Positions 1 through 8,717 of a stretch of DNA of 17,650 bases are shown here, one piece after another (within the stretch, counting starts at the first letter, position 1; every line of letters begins with the position of its first letter). The notes beneath the pieces are model-generated. The model was not told the DNA's origin and ran no database searches. It saw only the letters and a list, made by a program, of their open reading frames with translations. Both the position numbers and the translations under genes were made by a program. The stretch is from NCBI GenBank assembly GCA_012727685.1, contig JAAYGO010000116.1, positions 1-17,650 of the forward strand, read 5' to 3'. Source of the stretch: Bacillota bacterium. GTDB lineage: Bacteria > Bacillota > Dethiobacteria > DTU022.

Positions 1-1147
1 GCACGCGTCCCCCGGCAGTGACAATGTTGCCGTGTTTAAAAGCCGTGCCCGCATGGAAAACGGCCACCCCTCCCTCTTCGCCCGCTATGCTTTCGAGGCC
101 GCTGATGGGGAAACCCTGTTCATACGGGCCCGGGTAACCGGCAGAGGCCATAACCACGCAAACTGCAGCGCCCTCGTGCCACTCCGCCGGCCAGACGCGC
201 AGATCGCCGTCCGCGGCGGCCGCCAGCAGCGGCAGCAGGTCCGATTTAAGCAGGGGCAGGATCGCCTGGGTTTCCGGGTCGCCGAAGCGGACGTTGAATT
301 CGAGCACATTGATGGCCTCGCCCTCCACCATTAACCCGGCATAGATGACTCCCCGGTAGGGTATGCCCTGCCCGGCCAATCCCTTTAAAAGGGGTTTGAA
401 GATTTCCCTTTCGACCCGCTCCCGCAAGGCCGGAGTCAAAAGGGGCGCCGGGGCGTAGGCACCCATCCCCCCGGTGTTTGGCCCCCGGTCCCCTTCGCCG
501 ATGGCCTTGTGGTCCTGGGCCGCAGGCAATAGCAGCAGCTCCTGCCCGTCGGTCAGCGCCAGCACGGACACCTCCTCGCCGCGCAGGCACTCCTCAATGA
601 CCACCCTGTTGCCGGCGGCGCCAAAAATTTGGTCGACCATGATCTCCCGCAGCGCCGCTTTGGCCGCCTCCCGGTTGGGAGCCACGGTCACCCCCTTGCC
701 CGCCGCCAGGCCGTCGGCCTTGACCACCACCGGGCTGTCCGGCAGGCTGTCCAGGTAGCGGCTAGCCGCAGCAAAATGATCAAAAACCGCATGCTTGGCG
801 GTGGGAATGCCCCAACGGACCATCTGTTCCTTGGCCCACACTTTGCTGCTTTCGAGCCGCGCGCCGTCACGCCCCGGCCCGAGTACGCGCAAACCCGCCG
901 CGCGAAAAACATCAGCCAGGCCAGCGGCGAGGGGCGCCTCCGGGCCGACCACGGTCAGGTCGATGCGGTGCTCCCGGGCCCACCGCGCCGCCTCCTCCAG
1001 ATCGCCGGGCAGCTCAATACACTCGGCCAGCGCCGCGATCCCGGCATTGCCTGGTGCACAGTAAAGTTCTTTTAAGAGGGGGCTCTGGGCGATTTTCCAG
1101 GCCAGGGCATGTTCGCGCCCGCCTCCCCCGATAATCAAAACCCGCAC
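1..1147 (-). CDS. purD: Phosphoribosylamine-glycine ligase (GAR synthetase), 3' end beyond window
   Basis: This cytosolic ATP-grasp enzyme joins phosphoribosylamine to glycine, the second step of de novo purine synthesis. The reading frame is open without a break from a GTG at 1147 to the window edge (about 382 codons), so the C-terminus lies outside. Seen in the translation: the N-terminal nucleotide-type fold starting MRVLIIGGGGREHALAWK, then VVKADGLAAGKGV of the ATP-grasp lid, then QDHKAIGEGDRGPNTGGMGA, then the metal/ATP site LEFNVRFGDPETQ. These are standard PurD motifs. The segment usually like GPSKxAAxxExSK reads GPGRDGARLESSK, a family variation. The start is GTG with an AAGGAGGG ribosome site about 10 bases upstream; there is no ATG nearby. 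It is the last visible gene of the purine operon, 31 bp after purH. The family call is certain; the exact start is likely. Confidence 0.95.
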   Translation of the reverse strand, partial: MRVLIIGGGGREHALAWKIAQSPLLKELYCAPGNAGIAALAECIELPGDLEEAARWAREHRIDLTVVGPEAPLAAGLADVFRAAGLRVLGPGRDGARLESSKVWAKEQMVRWGIPTAKHAVFDHFAAASRYLDSLPDSPVVVKADGLAAGKGVTVAPNREAAKAALREIMVDQIFGAAGNRVVIEECLRGEEVSVLALTDGQELLLLPAAQDHKAIGEGDRGPNTGGMGAYAPAPLLTPALRERVEREIFKPLLKGLAGQGIPYRGVIYAGLMVEGEAINVLEFNVRFGDPETQAILPLLKSDLLPLLAAAADGDLRVWPAEWHEGAAVCVVMASAGYPGPYEQGFPISGLESIAGEEGGVAVFHAGTAFKHGNIVTAGGRV

Positions 1148-1178
1148 TGGAACGGATCCCTCCTTACGCAAATGCCGC

Positions 1179-2732
1179 CTAGTGTTTAAAATAGCGCCGG
1201 CCGGTAAAGACCATGGCCAGCCCGTAGCGGTTGCAGGCGGCAATGGAGGCCTCGTCCTGCAGCGACCCGCCCGGCTGGATGATCGCCGTGACCCCGGCTG
1301 CGGCCGCCGCTTCAACCGTATCAGGGAAGGGAAAGAAGGCGTCCGAACCGAGCACCGCGCCCCTGGCCTTTTCCCCGGCCTGCGCCAGGGCGATCTTGGC
1401 CGCGCCGATCCGGCTCATCTGCCCGGCCCCGATCCCCACGGTCTGTCCCTCCCGGGCGATCACAATGGCATTAGACTTGACGTGTTTGACAACCTTTTGG
1501 GCGAAGATGAGCTGCCGCCATTCTTCTTCCGAGGGCGCCCGCTCCGTGACCACCTTGCAGCCGGCTCTCCCGACCGGTTCCCGGTCCACGGTTTGCAGCA
1601 GCAGGCCGCCCGCCACCTTTTTAAAGTCCAGGCCGCCGGCAGCGGATTTCTCCGGCGCCAGCTCCAGCAGGCGGATGTTTTTCTTCGCCGCAAAAACTTG
1701 CAGCGCTCCTTCCGAGAAGGCGGGAGCAGCCACCACCTCCAGGAAGATTTTGAGCATCTCCCGGGCTGTCTCCTCATCCACCGTCCTGTTTACGGCGATG
1801 ATGCCCCCGAAGATCGAAACGGGGTCGGCCTCGTAAGCAAGATGGTACGCTTCCAGCACCGATGCGGCGCTGCCGACCCCGCAGGGATTGGCATGTTTTA
1901 CCGCCACCACCGTGGGCTCGTCAAATTCCAGGACCAGCTCCCAGGCGGCGTTGAGGTCGTGCAGATTATTAAAGGAAAGCTCTTTACCCTGTAACTGCCG
2001 CGCCCCGGGCAAACCGCCGCTCCCAGGAGAGGCATAAAAAGCCGCCGCCTGCTGGGGGTTTTCACCGTAGCGCAGCGCCTGTACCCTGCCAAAGGGCAGG
2101 GTCAGCACGGGTGGAAACTGTTCCTCCTCCACTTGCGGCAGGCCGGAGAAATAGGCGGCAATCAGGGCGTCGTAATGGGCCGTATGGGCAAAAGCCTCCG
2201 CAGCCAGGCGGCAGCGCGTCTCCAGGGTCAAATCCCCTTTTTCTTTCAGTTCCTTGATCACCGCTGCGTAGCGTTCGGGGTTCACCACCACCGCCGTGTG
2301 GGCAAAATTTTTGGCTGCCGCCCGCACCATGGCCGGCCCGCCGATATCAATATTTTCCACCGCTTCCTCCAGGGTCACCCCGGGGCGGGATACGGTTTGC
2401 GCAAATGGATAGAGGTTAACCACCACCAGGTCAATGGGGGCGATCCCCTGCTCCGCCATCTGCCGCCGGTGCTCCTCCCGGTCAAGGCGCGCCAGGATGC
2501 CGCCGTGAATCTTCGGGTGCAGCGTTTTTACCCGGCCGTCCAGGATTTCCGGGAAACCGGTGACCGCGCTCACCGGGATTACCTCCAGCCCCGCCTCCTT
2601 GAGCACGCGCGCCGTCCCCCCGGTGGAAATGATCTCCCAGCCGAGCTTCGCCAGGGCGCAACCCAGTTCAACAACTCCCGTCTTATCGGAAACACTGATT
2701 AAAGCCCTCTTGGCTTCCCGTTCAGTCAACAA
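1179..2732 (-). CDS. purH: Bifunctional AICAR formyltransferase / IMP cyclohydrolase
   Basis: It catalyses the last two steps to IMP: formyl transfer from 10-formyl-THF to AICAR, then ring closure. The product is 517 aa, the normal length. The N-terminal cyclohydrolase domain (about 1-200) shows SVSDKTGV (13-20), STGGTARVL (36-44) and DGRVKTLHPKIHGG (65-78). The C-terminal transformylase domain shows RYGENPQQ (221-228), the catalytic Lys-His pair in KHANPCG (279-285) and the late IQPGGSLQDE motif. The start is a TTG that overlaps the end of purN by 11 bp; a GAAGGTG ribosome site lies about 8 bases upstream and no ATG is available. The overlap implies translational coupling with purN. No damage is seen. 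Confidence 0.97.
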   Translation of the reverse strand: MLTEREAKRALISVSDKTGVVELGCALAKLGWEIISTGGTARVLKEAGLEVIPVSAVTGFPEILDGRVKTLHPKIHGGILARLDREEHRRQMAEQGIAPIDLVVVNLYPFAQTVSRPGVTLEEAVENIDIGGPAMVRAAAKNFAHTAVVVNPERYAAVIKELKEKGDLTLETRCRLAAEAFAHTAHYDALIAAYFSGLPQVEEEQFPPVLTLPFGRVQALRYGENPQQAAAFYASPGSGGLPGARQLQGKELSFNNLHDLNAAWELVLEFDEPTVVAVKHANPCGVGSAASVLEAYHLAYEADPVSIFGGIIAVNRTVDEETAREMLKIFLEVVAAPAFSEGALQVFAAKKNIRLLELAPEKSAAGGLDFKKVAGGLLLQTVDREPVGRAGCKVVTERAPSEEEWRQLIFAQKVVKHVKSNAIVIAREGQTVGIGAGQMSRIGAAKIALAQAGEKARGAVLGSDAFFPFPDTVEAAAAAGVTAIIQPGGSLQDEASIAACNRYGLAMVFTGRRYFKH

Positions 2733-3327
2733 TTAAACACCTTCTTCCCTCCACAATTAATTTATCCCGGCAAAACAGGTCGATGGCCCGCGGGTAGAGG
2801 CGGTATTCAACGGCATGAATCCGCTGGTGGAGCGTTTCAACCGTATCGTCCGGGAGGACCGGCACCGCCTCCTGCAAGATCACCGGCCCGCTGTCCAGCC
2901 CCTCGTCGACAAAGTGAACCGTGCAACCCGTTACCTTTACCCCGTAAGCCAGGGCCTGTTCCACCCCGTTGGTGCCGGGAAAGGCAGGCAGCAGGGAGGG
3001 GTGGATATTCATGATCCGCAACGGATACTGCCGGACAAAAGGGGCAGAAAGGAGGCGCATAAAACCGGCCAGGACCACCAGGTCGATGGCTGCCCTTTGA
3101 AGCTCTTCCACCACGGCCGCATCGTATGTATTGCGATCCCGGTAATCGGCCGGGTTGATAAAAAGGGCCTTTACCCCCCAGCGCCGTGCGATCTCCAGGG
3201 CGCGCGCCTTCCGGCGATCGCTGATCACCAGCTCCACCCGGCCTGCTATTTCCCCTGATTTAGCGGCTTTCAAGATCGCTTCCAGGTTGGTCCCCTGACC
3301 CGAGGCCAGCACCGCGATTCTTTTCAT
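2722..3327 (-). CDS. purN: Phosphoribosylglycinamide formyltransferase (GAR transformylase), folate-dependent
   Basis: It transfers a formyl group from 10-formyl-THF to GAR (third step of the purine pathway). The product is 201 aa from ATG 3327, opening MKRIAVLASGQGTNLEAIL (phosphate-binding loop GQGTN). The catalytic triad is visible as Asn107 and His109 in IMNIHPSLLP, and Asp145 in VDEGLDSGPV. A GTG at 3342 would add five residues, but it lies within the GGGAGGTG ribosome site, and the family normally begins at MKRIAV, so I chose the ATG. The usual GxH before the QAL helix reads GTN here (Asn120), a mild variation. It lies 37 bp after purM and overlaps the purH start. Confidence 0.96.
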   Translation of the reverse strand: MKRIAVLASGQGTNLEAILKAAKSGEIAGRVELVISDRRKARALEIARRWGVKALFINPADYRDRNTYDAAVVEELQRAAIDLVVLAGFMRLLSAPFVRQYPLRIMNIHPSLLPAFPGTNGVEQALAYGVKVTGCTVHFVDEGLDSGPVILQEAVPVLPDDTVETLHQRIHAVEYRLYPRAIDLFCRDKLIVEGRRCLIVD

Positions 3328-3364
3328 CCTTAAAAATAGCACCTCCCGTCATCAAATTGATTGG

Positions 3365-4399
3365 CTAGACGAACTTGACCTCCCTTTCCCCGGCCACGGC
3401 AGTGCCGATCAGGCTGGTTTCGCAGCCGTCCTGGTTAAGGGCACCGATCACCGGTTCCGCCTCTGCGGGGTCCACCACCAGCACCAGGCCGATGCCCATG
3501 TTAAAGGTGCGGTACATTTCCGCCCGGCTGACCGGCCCCAGTTTCTCGATCAGGCTAAAAATGGGCGGCACTTTCCAGGAGCCGGCCCTGATCTGCGCCC
3601 CCACTCCCTCCGGCAGGATCCGGGAAAGATTGCCCGGCAGGCCGCCGCCGGTGATATGCGCCGCTCCCTTGATGCTGAAGCGCTTCAAAAGGGGCAAAAC
3701 CGGCTGCACATAAATCCGGGTCGGCTCCAGCAGCTCGTCGATCAGCGGCCGCTCCAGCCCGGGGGGCGCCTCCGGCAAGGGAAGCGCCGCCTTTTCGAGC
3801 AGCACACGGCGGGCCAGCGAATAACCGTTGCTGTGCAAGCCCGACGAGGCGAGGCCCAAAATGGCGTCTCCCGGTTTAATGCTCGAGCCGTCGATGATGC
3901 GGCTCTTTTCCACGATCCCCACCGCAAAGCCGGCTAGGTCATATTCACCGGCAGGGTAAAAACCGGGCATTTCGGCCATTTCGCCGCCGATGAGTGCGCA
4001 GCCGGCAAGGCGGCATCCCCGGGCCACACCGGCCACCACCTCTTCCACCTGGGCGGGCTCCAGCTTTCCTACCGCCAGGTAGTCCAAAAAAAAGAGGGGT
4101 TCCGCCCCCTGCACCAGGATATCGTTGACGCACATGGCCACGCAGTCTATGCCGACGGTATCGTGCCGGCCGGCGGCAAAGGCCAGTTTCAGCTTGCTCC
4201 CCACGCCGTCGCAGCCCGCCACGAGGACCGGCTCGCGGTATGCCCCGGCGTTGAGGGAAAAAAAGCCTCCGAAACCGCCCAGATCCTGCAGCACCTCCGG
4301 CCTAAAAGTCGAGCGGGCCAGCTTCTTGATGCGCTCCACCGCCGCTTCGCCGGCGGCGATATCCACTCCCGCCTGGCGGTAGCTAATCTCTCCGGTCAA
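3365..4399 (-). CDS. purM: Phosphoribosylformylglycinamidine cyclo-ligase (AIR synthetase)
   Basis: It closes the imidazole ring, turning FGAM into AIR with ATP (fifth step). The 344 aa product is full length for the family. Motifs in order: the start SYRQAGVDIAAGE, CDGVGSKLKLA (substrate/ATP site), CVNDILVQGAEPLFFLDYLA, GGEMAEMPGFY, HITGGGLPGNLSRILP and the late FNMGIGLVLVV. The usual GGETAEMPG has Met in place of Thr, worth noting but probably tolerated. The start is TTG at 4399, with a strong GGAGGGG site 6 bases upstream and no in-frame ATG near. A hairpin in the 80-bp gap after hppA may trim read-through into this gene. Confidence 0.96.
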   Translation of the reverse strand: MTGEISYRQAGVDIAAGEAAVERIKKLARSTFRPEVLQDLGGFGGFFSLNAGAYREPVLVAGCDGVGSKLKLAFAAGRHDTVGIDCVAMCVNDILVQGAEPLFFLDYLAVGKLEPAQVEEVVAGVARGCRLAGCALIGGEMAEMPGFYPAGEYDLAGFAVGIVEKSRIIDGSSIKPGDAILGLASSGLHSNGYSLARRVLLEKAALPLPEAPPGLERPLIDELLEPTRIYVQPVLPLLKRFSIKGAAHITGGGLPGNLSRILPEGVGAQIRAGSWKVPPIFSLIEKLGPVSRAEMYRTFNMGIGLVLVVDPAEAEPVIGALNQDGCETSLIGTAVAGEREVKFV

Positions 4400-4422
4400 G
4401 TATGACCCCTCCTTTTAGAGAA

Positions 4423-4451
4423 ACGGAGGGTGCCGCTCCGGCGCCCTCCGT
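4423..4451 (-). terminator. Intra-operon hairpin between hppA and purM
   Basis: Read on the minus strand, an 8-bp stem ACGGAGGG / CCCTCCGT encloses a further GCCG/CGGC pairing separated by a C/A mismatch, followed by TTTCTCT. It looks like a weak or partial intrinsic terminator. It lies after the hppA stop and 24 bp before the purM start, so it could lower purM-purD expression relative to hppA or protect the upstream message. Full termination is unlikely because no separate promoter for purM is evident. Confidence 0.45.
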
Positions 4452-4479
4452 GTTGACTTGCAATTGACTGCTGTCATTC

Positions 4480-6444
4480 TTAGAAAAACAGCGGGGCAAA
4501 AACCAGGGCCACAATGCTCATCAGCTTGATTAAAATGTTCAGGCTCGGGCCGGCGGTATCCTTGAACGGATCGCCGACGGTATCGCCGACCACGGCCGCC
4601 TTGTGCGCATCGCTGCCCTTGCCGCCGTGTTCTCCCGTTTCGATGAACTTCTTGGCATTATCCCAGGCGCCGCCGGCATTGGCCATGTTGATGGCCTGCA
4701 GCACCCCGGTCAGGAGGGCGCCGGCCAGCAGGCCGCCCAGGGCCTCTTTGCCGAGAAATGGAATCAAGCCCACGGCCAGGGGAACAGCAATGGCAATCAG
4801 CCCCGGCAAGACCATCTCCTTCAGGGCAGCCCGGGTGCTGATATCCACGCAGCGGGCATACTCGGGACGGGCTTTCCCTTCCATCAGCCCGGGGATTTCT
4901 CTAAACTGGCGCCTGATCTCCTCGATCAGATGGAAGGCGGCATTGCCCACTGCCTCCATGGCCCGGGAGGTAAAGAAGAAGGTGAGGACCCCGCCGATAA
5001 AGAGGCCGGCAATCACTTTCGCGCTGGCGATATCGATTACCTCCAGCCCGGCCGCCTGCATGTAGGCGGTAAAAAGTGCCAGGGCGGTCAGCGCCGCCGA
5101 GCCGATGGCAAACCCTTTGCCGATGGCGGCGGTGGTGTTGCCGATGGAATCGAGCTGGTCGGTAATCTGGCGCACCTCTTCTTCCAGCCCCGCCATCTCG
5201 GCGATGCCCCCGGCATTGTCGGCCACGGGCCCGTAGGCGTCCACCGCCACGGTCATCCCCACCGTGGAGAGCATGCCCACGGCGGCGATGGCGATGCCGT
5301 AAACCCCGGCGAGCTGATAGGAAACCAGGATGGCGGCGATGATCACCAGGATGGGCAGCATCGTGCTTTTCATCCCCACGGCAATCCCGCTAATGATATT
5401 GGTAGCCGGGCCGGTCAAAGAAGCCTTGGCGATACCGCGTACCGGCTTATAATCCGCCGAAGTATAGTACTCGGTGATCCGCCCGATCAGCACGCCGGCC
5501 AGAAGCCCCGCCACCACAGCCCAGAACGGCCCCAGGTCGCCGAGCACAGAGCGGGTGATAAAGAAAGCGACAACCAGGACTATCAGGGCGCTGATCCAGA
5601 TGCCCCGTTCCAGCACGGCGCCGAGGCGCGCTCCCTCTTTGGCGCGCACAAAGAAAAAGGCGAAAACAGAGGCCAGGATCCCGACGGCCGCCACTAGCAG
5701 GGGCAGTAGGGCGCCCGCAAAGCCGAAGGCAACCACGCCCACGGCCATGGCCGCGATCATGGAGCCCACATACGATTCAAAGAGGTCGGCGCCCATGCCG
5801 GCCACGTCACCGACATTATCGCCCACGTTGTCGGCGATCACCCCGGCATTGCGCGGGTCATCTTCGGGAATGCCCGCCTCCACCTTGCCGACCAAATCGG
5901 CCCCCACATCGGCGGCCTTGGTGTAGATGCCGCCGCCAACCCTGGCGAACAGGGCGATGGAACTGGCTCCCAGGGCATAGCCGTTGATCACGGCCGGATC
6001 ACGAATGATTAAGTAAAGAATTCCCAGGCCCAGCAGCCCCAGGCCGGCCACCATCATGCCCATGACCGTGCCGCTGGAAAAGGCCAGCGTCAAAGCTGGG
6101 TTGACACCCTTCCGTGCGGCGTTGGCGGTACGCACATTGGCCAGGGTAGCCACCTTCATCCCGGCGTAGCCGGCTGTGGCCGAAAAAATGGCACCGATCA
6201 CAAAACAAAGCGCGGTTAAAGGAGAGATAGTCGCGGCAAGCACGATAGCCAAAACGACCACGAAAACAGCCAGGTAAGTATACTCCCGCTGTAAAAAGGC
6301 CATGGCGCCTTCGTGGATCGCGCCGGCAATCTCCTTCATTTTGTCTGTGCCGGCCTCCGCCCGGCTCACCCGGGCCCACAGGATGATCGCAAATACCACC
6401 CCAATCAAAGCGGCAAGCACTACCGCATACAAGTAATTCTCCAT
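4480..6444 (-). CDS. hppA: Membrane-bound ion-translocating pyrophosphatase, K+-dependent type
   Basis: This integral membrane pump hydrolyses pyrophosphate and moves H+ or Na+ out across the cell membrane. The product is 654 aa, almost entirely hydrophobic helices (about 16 expected for the family). Catalytic motifs: DVGADLVGKVE (179-189), EDDPRNAGVIADNVGDNVGD (194-213), DAYGPVADNAGG (402-413) and DTVGDPFKDTAGPSLN (621-636). GNTTAAIGKG (435-444) has Ala where K+-independent enzymes have Lys, which places it in the K+-dependent group. The gate Glu is in DLFESY (220-225). Whether it pumps Na+, H+ or both cannot be read safely from this. ATG 6444 has the site CTAGGAGGG. It lies between purF and purM in the same direction; PurF makes pyrophosphate. 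The 263-bp gap upstream may hold its own promoter. Confidence 0.97.
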   Translation of the reverse strand: MENYLYAVVLAALIGVVFAIILWARVSRAEAGTDKMKEIAGAIHEGAMAFLQREYTYLAVFVVVLAIVLAATISPLTALCFVIGAIFSATAGYAGMKVATLANVRTANAARKGVNPALTLAFSSGTVMGMMVAGLGLLGLGILYLIIRDPAVINGYALGASSIALFARVGGGIYTKAADVGADLVGKVEAGIPEDDPRNAGVIADNVGDNVGDVAGMGADLFESYVGSMIAAMAVGVVAFGFAGALLPLLVAAVGILASVFAFFFVRAKEGARLGAVLERGIWISALIVLVVAFFITRSVLGDLGPFWAVVAGLLAGVLIGRITEYYTSADYKPVRGIAKASLTGPATNIISGIAVGMKSTMLPILVIIAAILVSYQLAGVYGIAIAAVGMLSTVGMTVAVDAYGPVADNAGGIAEMAGLEEEVRQITDQLDSIGNTTAAIGKGFAIGSAALTALALFTAYMQAAGLEVIDIASAKVIAGLFIGGVLTFFFTSRAMEAVGNAAFHLIEEIRRQFREIPGLMEGKARPEYARCVDISTRAALKEMVLPGLIAIAVPLAVGLIPFLGKEALGGLLAGALLTGVLQAINMANAGGAWDNAKKFIETGEHGGKGSDAHKAAVVGDTVGDPFKDTAGPSLNILIKLMSIVALVFAPLFF

Positions 6445-6535
6445 TATCTTTCCCTCCTAGATCGATCCTTGGAAACAATGAGTACAAATTTTAGTTACAG
6501 CTATTAAATACCCTACCGCGATCAAAAAACCCTTC

Positions 6536-6564
6536 TTTAATAATGAAAAATCATGATCAGACAA
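6536..6564 (-). promoter_or_regulatory. Possible secondary promoter for hppA
   Basis: On the minus strand TTGTCT (6564-6559) is followed after 17 bases by ATTAAA (6541-6536), or after 16 by TATTAA. Either is a moderate match to a vegetative promoter, about 90 bp before hppA. The 263-bp purF-hppA gap is AT-rich here, unlike the tight spacing elsewhere in the cluster. This is based only on pattern matching. Confidence 0.3.
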
Positions 6565-6630
6565 GTTACCGTATAACTTCACCCGTCACTTAATTGGCCT
6601 CACTGAAAAAGCGCTAGCCGGGTTTAGGCC

Positions 6631-6642
6631 CCCCCTCACCCT
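6631..6642. repeat. Dispersed C-rich 12-mer, copy 1
   Basis: CCCCCTCACCCT lies in the gap downstream of purF. The same 12-mer recurs at 15641-15652 and, inverted, at 16998-17009, always between genes. The flanking CTTCCCCTCCC here resembles the reverse complement of the flank at 16991-17000. It is probably a remnant of a small dispersed repeat. Confidence 0.5.
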
Positions 6643-6707
6643 TCCCCTCCCATCCATGAGTGGAGAGAAGATTATGAGAGGATCTTCATCTTCTTGAAGG
6701 GTCCCCG

Positions 6708-8114
6708 TTAGGCGGGGGCGTACTGGTCTACTCCGGAAAAGCAGGCCCGGCAGAGTTGCTCCGGGGACAAGCCGATCGCGTCGATCATCCCCTTTTCGCT
6801 CAAAAAGCCGATCGAATCCACGCCAAGCAGCCCGGCTACGGCGGCTGGAGTGCGGCCGTGCGAGATCAGCTCTTTGGCCGTTGGTATATCGATGCCGTAG
6901 TGGCAAGTGGCGATAACCGGGGGCGAACTGATCCGCATATGCACTTCCCGCGCCCCGGCGCGGCGCATCATGCGCACCAGCTTCATGCTCGTGGTGCCGC
7001 GTACGACCGAATCATCCACGATCACCACCCGCTTCCCCTCGACTATTTTCCGCACCACATTAAGCTTTAAGTCTACCCCTTCTTCACGCATTTGCTGGGT
7101 CGGCCGGATGAAGGTGCGGCCGATATAACGGTTTTTCACCAGAGCCATTTCATAAGGGAGTCCCGACTCCTCGGCATAGGACGAGGCCGCGGCGATGCTG
7201 GAATCGGGGACCCCGGTCACCAGGTCAGCCGGAGCAGGGTGTTCGCGCGCCAGCCGGCGCCCCAGTTCCCGGCGCACCAGGTGTACATTGATGCCCTGCA
7301 GGTTGCTGTCAGGACGGGCAAAATAGATGTATTCAAAAACACAGAGGGACGGCCGACCCGGTTTCAGCAGTTGCCGGCTTTCCATTCCTTCACCGGTCAA
7401 AATCACCAGCTCCCCGGGCGCCAGGTCGCGGATATATTCCGCCCCGATCGTATCGAAAGCACACGTTTCCGACGCCAGGAAAAAGCCTTTGCCGCTTAAG
7501 CCGGCCAGGGACAGAGGCCGGAAACCGTGGCGGTCGCGCAGCCCGTAAACTTTTTTCCCGTCGGTCAGGATAAAAGAGAAAGCACCCTCGAGACGCGGCA
7601 CCACCGCCTGCAGCGCCCCGGCCAGATCCGGGTTCCCCTGGCGGGCGATCAGATGAGCGAGCAGCTCACTATCCGTATCGGTCTGGAAAATAGCTCCCTC
7701 TGCTTGCAGCTCTTCCCGCAGCGCGCCGCCGTTTAAAAGGCGGCCGTTGTGGACGACAGCCAGCTCTCCATGGCGATAGCGGAACAATAACGGTTCGGCA
7801 TTTTCCGGATGGGCTTTTTTTTCACCGTATGAATAGCGCACATGGCCCACCGCCAGATTGCCGGGCCTGTCTCTCAATTCGGCCATCACCGGAAACACCT
7901 CGGAAACCAGGCCCATCCCACGCTTTAGCCACAGCTTGCCGCCACTGCCGTCACCGACGACCAGGCCTGCACTTTCCTGGCCGCGATGCTGCAGGGCATA
8001 GAGCGCAAACCCGGCCAAATAAGCCATGGGCAGCCCTGCCGCAACGCCGCCGCAGACACCGCAGGATTCCGTTGCTTCTCTAAATAATTTAGGTAATATC
8101 AGTTCATTATCCAC
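6708..8114 (-). CDS. purF: Amidophosphoribosyltransferase (PRPP amidotransferase), iron-sulfur type
   Basis: It makes phosphoribosylamine and pyrophosphate from PRPP and glutamine, the committed step of purine synthesis. From GTG 8114 it is 468 aa: a 17-residue propeptide, then Cys18 (in ESCGVCGG), the N-terminal nucleophile exposed after processing. The glutaminase domain follows (GHVRYSYGE, VVHNGRL, TDTDSELLAH), then the PRPP loop VVIVDDSVVRGTT (about 363-375). Cysteines at about 258 (SLCVFEY), 404 (IATCHYG), 455 and 458 (LCRACF) match the four 4Fe-4S ligands of the Bacillus subtilis enzyme, so the protein should be oxygen-labile. An ATG at 8162 would add 16 residues but has no ribosome site, whereas GTG 8114 has GGGGAG 8 bases upstream. 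It lies 69 bp after purE. Confidence 0.95.
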   Translation of the reverse strand: MDNELILPKLFREATESCGVCGGVAAGLPMAYLAGFALYALQHRGQESAGLVVGDGSGGKLWLKRGMGLVSEVFPVMAELRDRPGNLAVGHVRYSYGEKKAHPENAEPLLFRYRHGELAVVHNGRLLNGGALREELQAEGAIFQTDTDSELLAHLIARQGNPDLAGALQAVVPRLEGAFSFILTDGKKVYGLRDRHGFRPLSLAGLSGKGFFLASETCAFDTIGAEYIRDLAPGELVILTGEGMESRQLLKPGRPSLCVFEYIYFARPDSNLQGINVHLVRRELGRRLAREHPAPADLVTGVPDSSIAAASSYAEESGLPYEMALVKNRYIGRTFIRPTQQMREEGVDLKLNVVRKIVEGKRVVIVDDSVVRGTTSMKLVRMMRRAGAREVHMRISSPPVIATCHYGIDIPTAKELISHGRTPAAVAGLLGVDSIGFLSEKGMIDAIGLSPEQLCRACFSGVDQYAPA

Positions 8115-8183
8115 GCCGAAATCTCCCCACGTAAAGCTCTCCTCCGGTAGCAGAGCGAACATCTCTGTTCTTAAGCGGCATGA

Positions 8184-8705
8184 TTATTTTCGCTCCTGTT
8201 CCGCCAGGTAAGCGGCCCACCCCGTTTCCTGCAAACGCCGGTCCTTGCTCTCCACTTTAGCCGCCAGTTCCTGCCGGTAGGCGGCTAGCCTTTCCGCAAG
8301 CTGCTGGTCGCCGAGGGCGAGGATCTGCACGGCGAGCAAGCCGGCATTATGGGCGCCGTTAATGGAGACAGTAGCCACGGGCACCCCCTGCGGCATCTGG
8401 ACGATGGCATAAAGGGAATCAACCCCGCCCAATGGCGGTATGGCGATGGGCACGCCGATCACCGGCAAGGTTGTCAGCGCTGCAATCACCCCCGGCAGGT
8501 GAGCAGCCCCCCCGGCCCCGGCGATGATGACTTTAAGCCCCGCCTCTACCGCCTCGCGGGCATAGCGGCATACCTTCTCGGGAGTGCGGTGCGCGCTGGC
8601 CACCACCATCTCATAACCAACCTGAAAATGCTCCAGAACCCTGGCGGCCTCAGCCATGATTTTCAGATCGGAATCGCTCCCCATGACAATGCCTGCTTTG
8701 ATCAT
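8184..8705 (-). CDS. purE: N5-carboxyaminoimidazole ribonucleotide mutase
   Basis: It converts N5-CAIR to CAIR (class I PurE), or acts with AIR and CO2 if no PurK partner is used. It is a 173 aa cytosolic protein; the family forms octamers. Motifs: VMGSDSDLKIM (8-18) with Ser10/Asp11, SAHRTPE (37-43) with the catalytic His39, and AGAGGAAHLPG (62-72). The start ATG 8705 has AAAGGGAG just upstream. It is the first recognised gene of the purine operon, about 190 nt after the leader hairpin of the PRPP riboswitch. purK is not adjacent, so the source of N5-CAIR is not visible here. Confidence 0.96.
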   Translation of the reverse strand: MIKAGIVMGSDSDLKIMAEAARVLEHFQVGYEMVVASAHRTPEKVCRYAREAVEAGLKVIIAGAGGAAHLPGVIAALTTLPVIGVPIAIPPLGGVDSLYAIVQMPQGVPVATVSINGAHNAGLLAVQILALGDQQLAERLAAYRQELAAKVESKDRRLQETGWAAYLAEQERK

Positions 8706-8717
8706 TTTAGCTCCCTT

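Noticed and set aside
1..1147. Frameshifted or broken purD
   Set aside because: Only small frames seem to appear at first sight because the gene has a GTG start and no stop inside the window; the translation is continuous and all motifs are in one frame.
1182..1994. Plus-strand frame of 270 codons opposite purH
   Set aside because: Antisense shadow of an intact purH; no recognisable domain and no ribosome site.
4603..5697. Long plus-strand frame of 364 codons opposite hppA
   Set aside because: It is the antisense shadow of hppA, with His/Gly/Gln-rich nonsense composition and no ribosome site. hppA has full family motifs.
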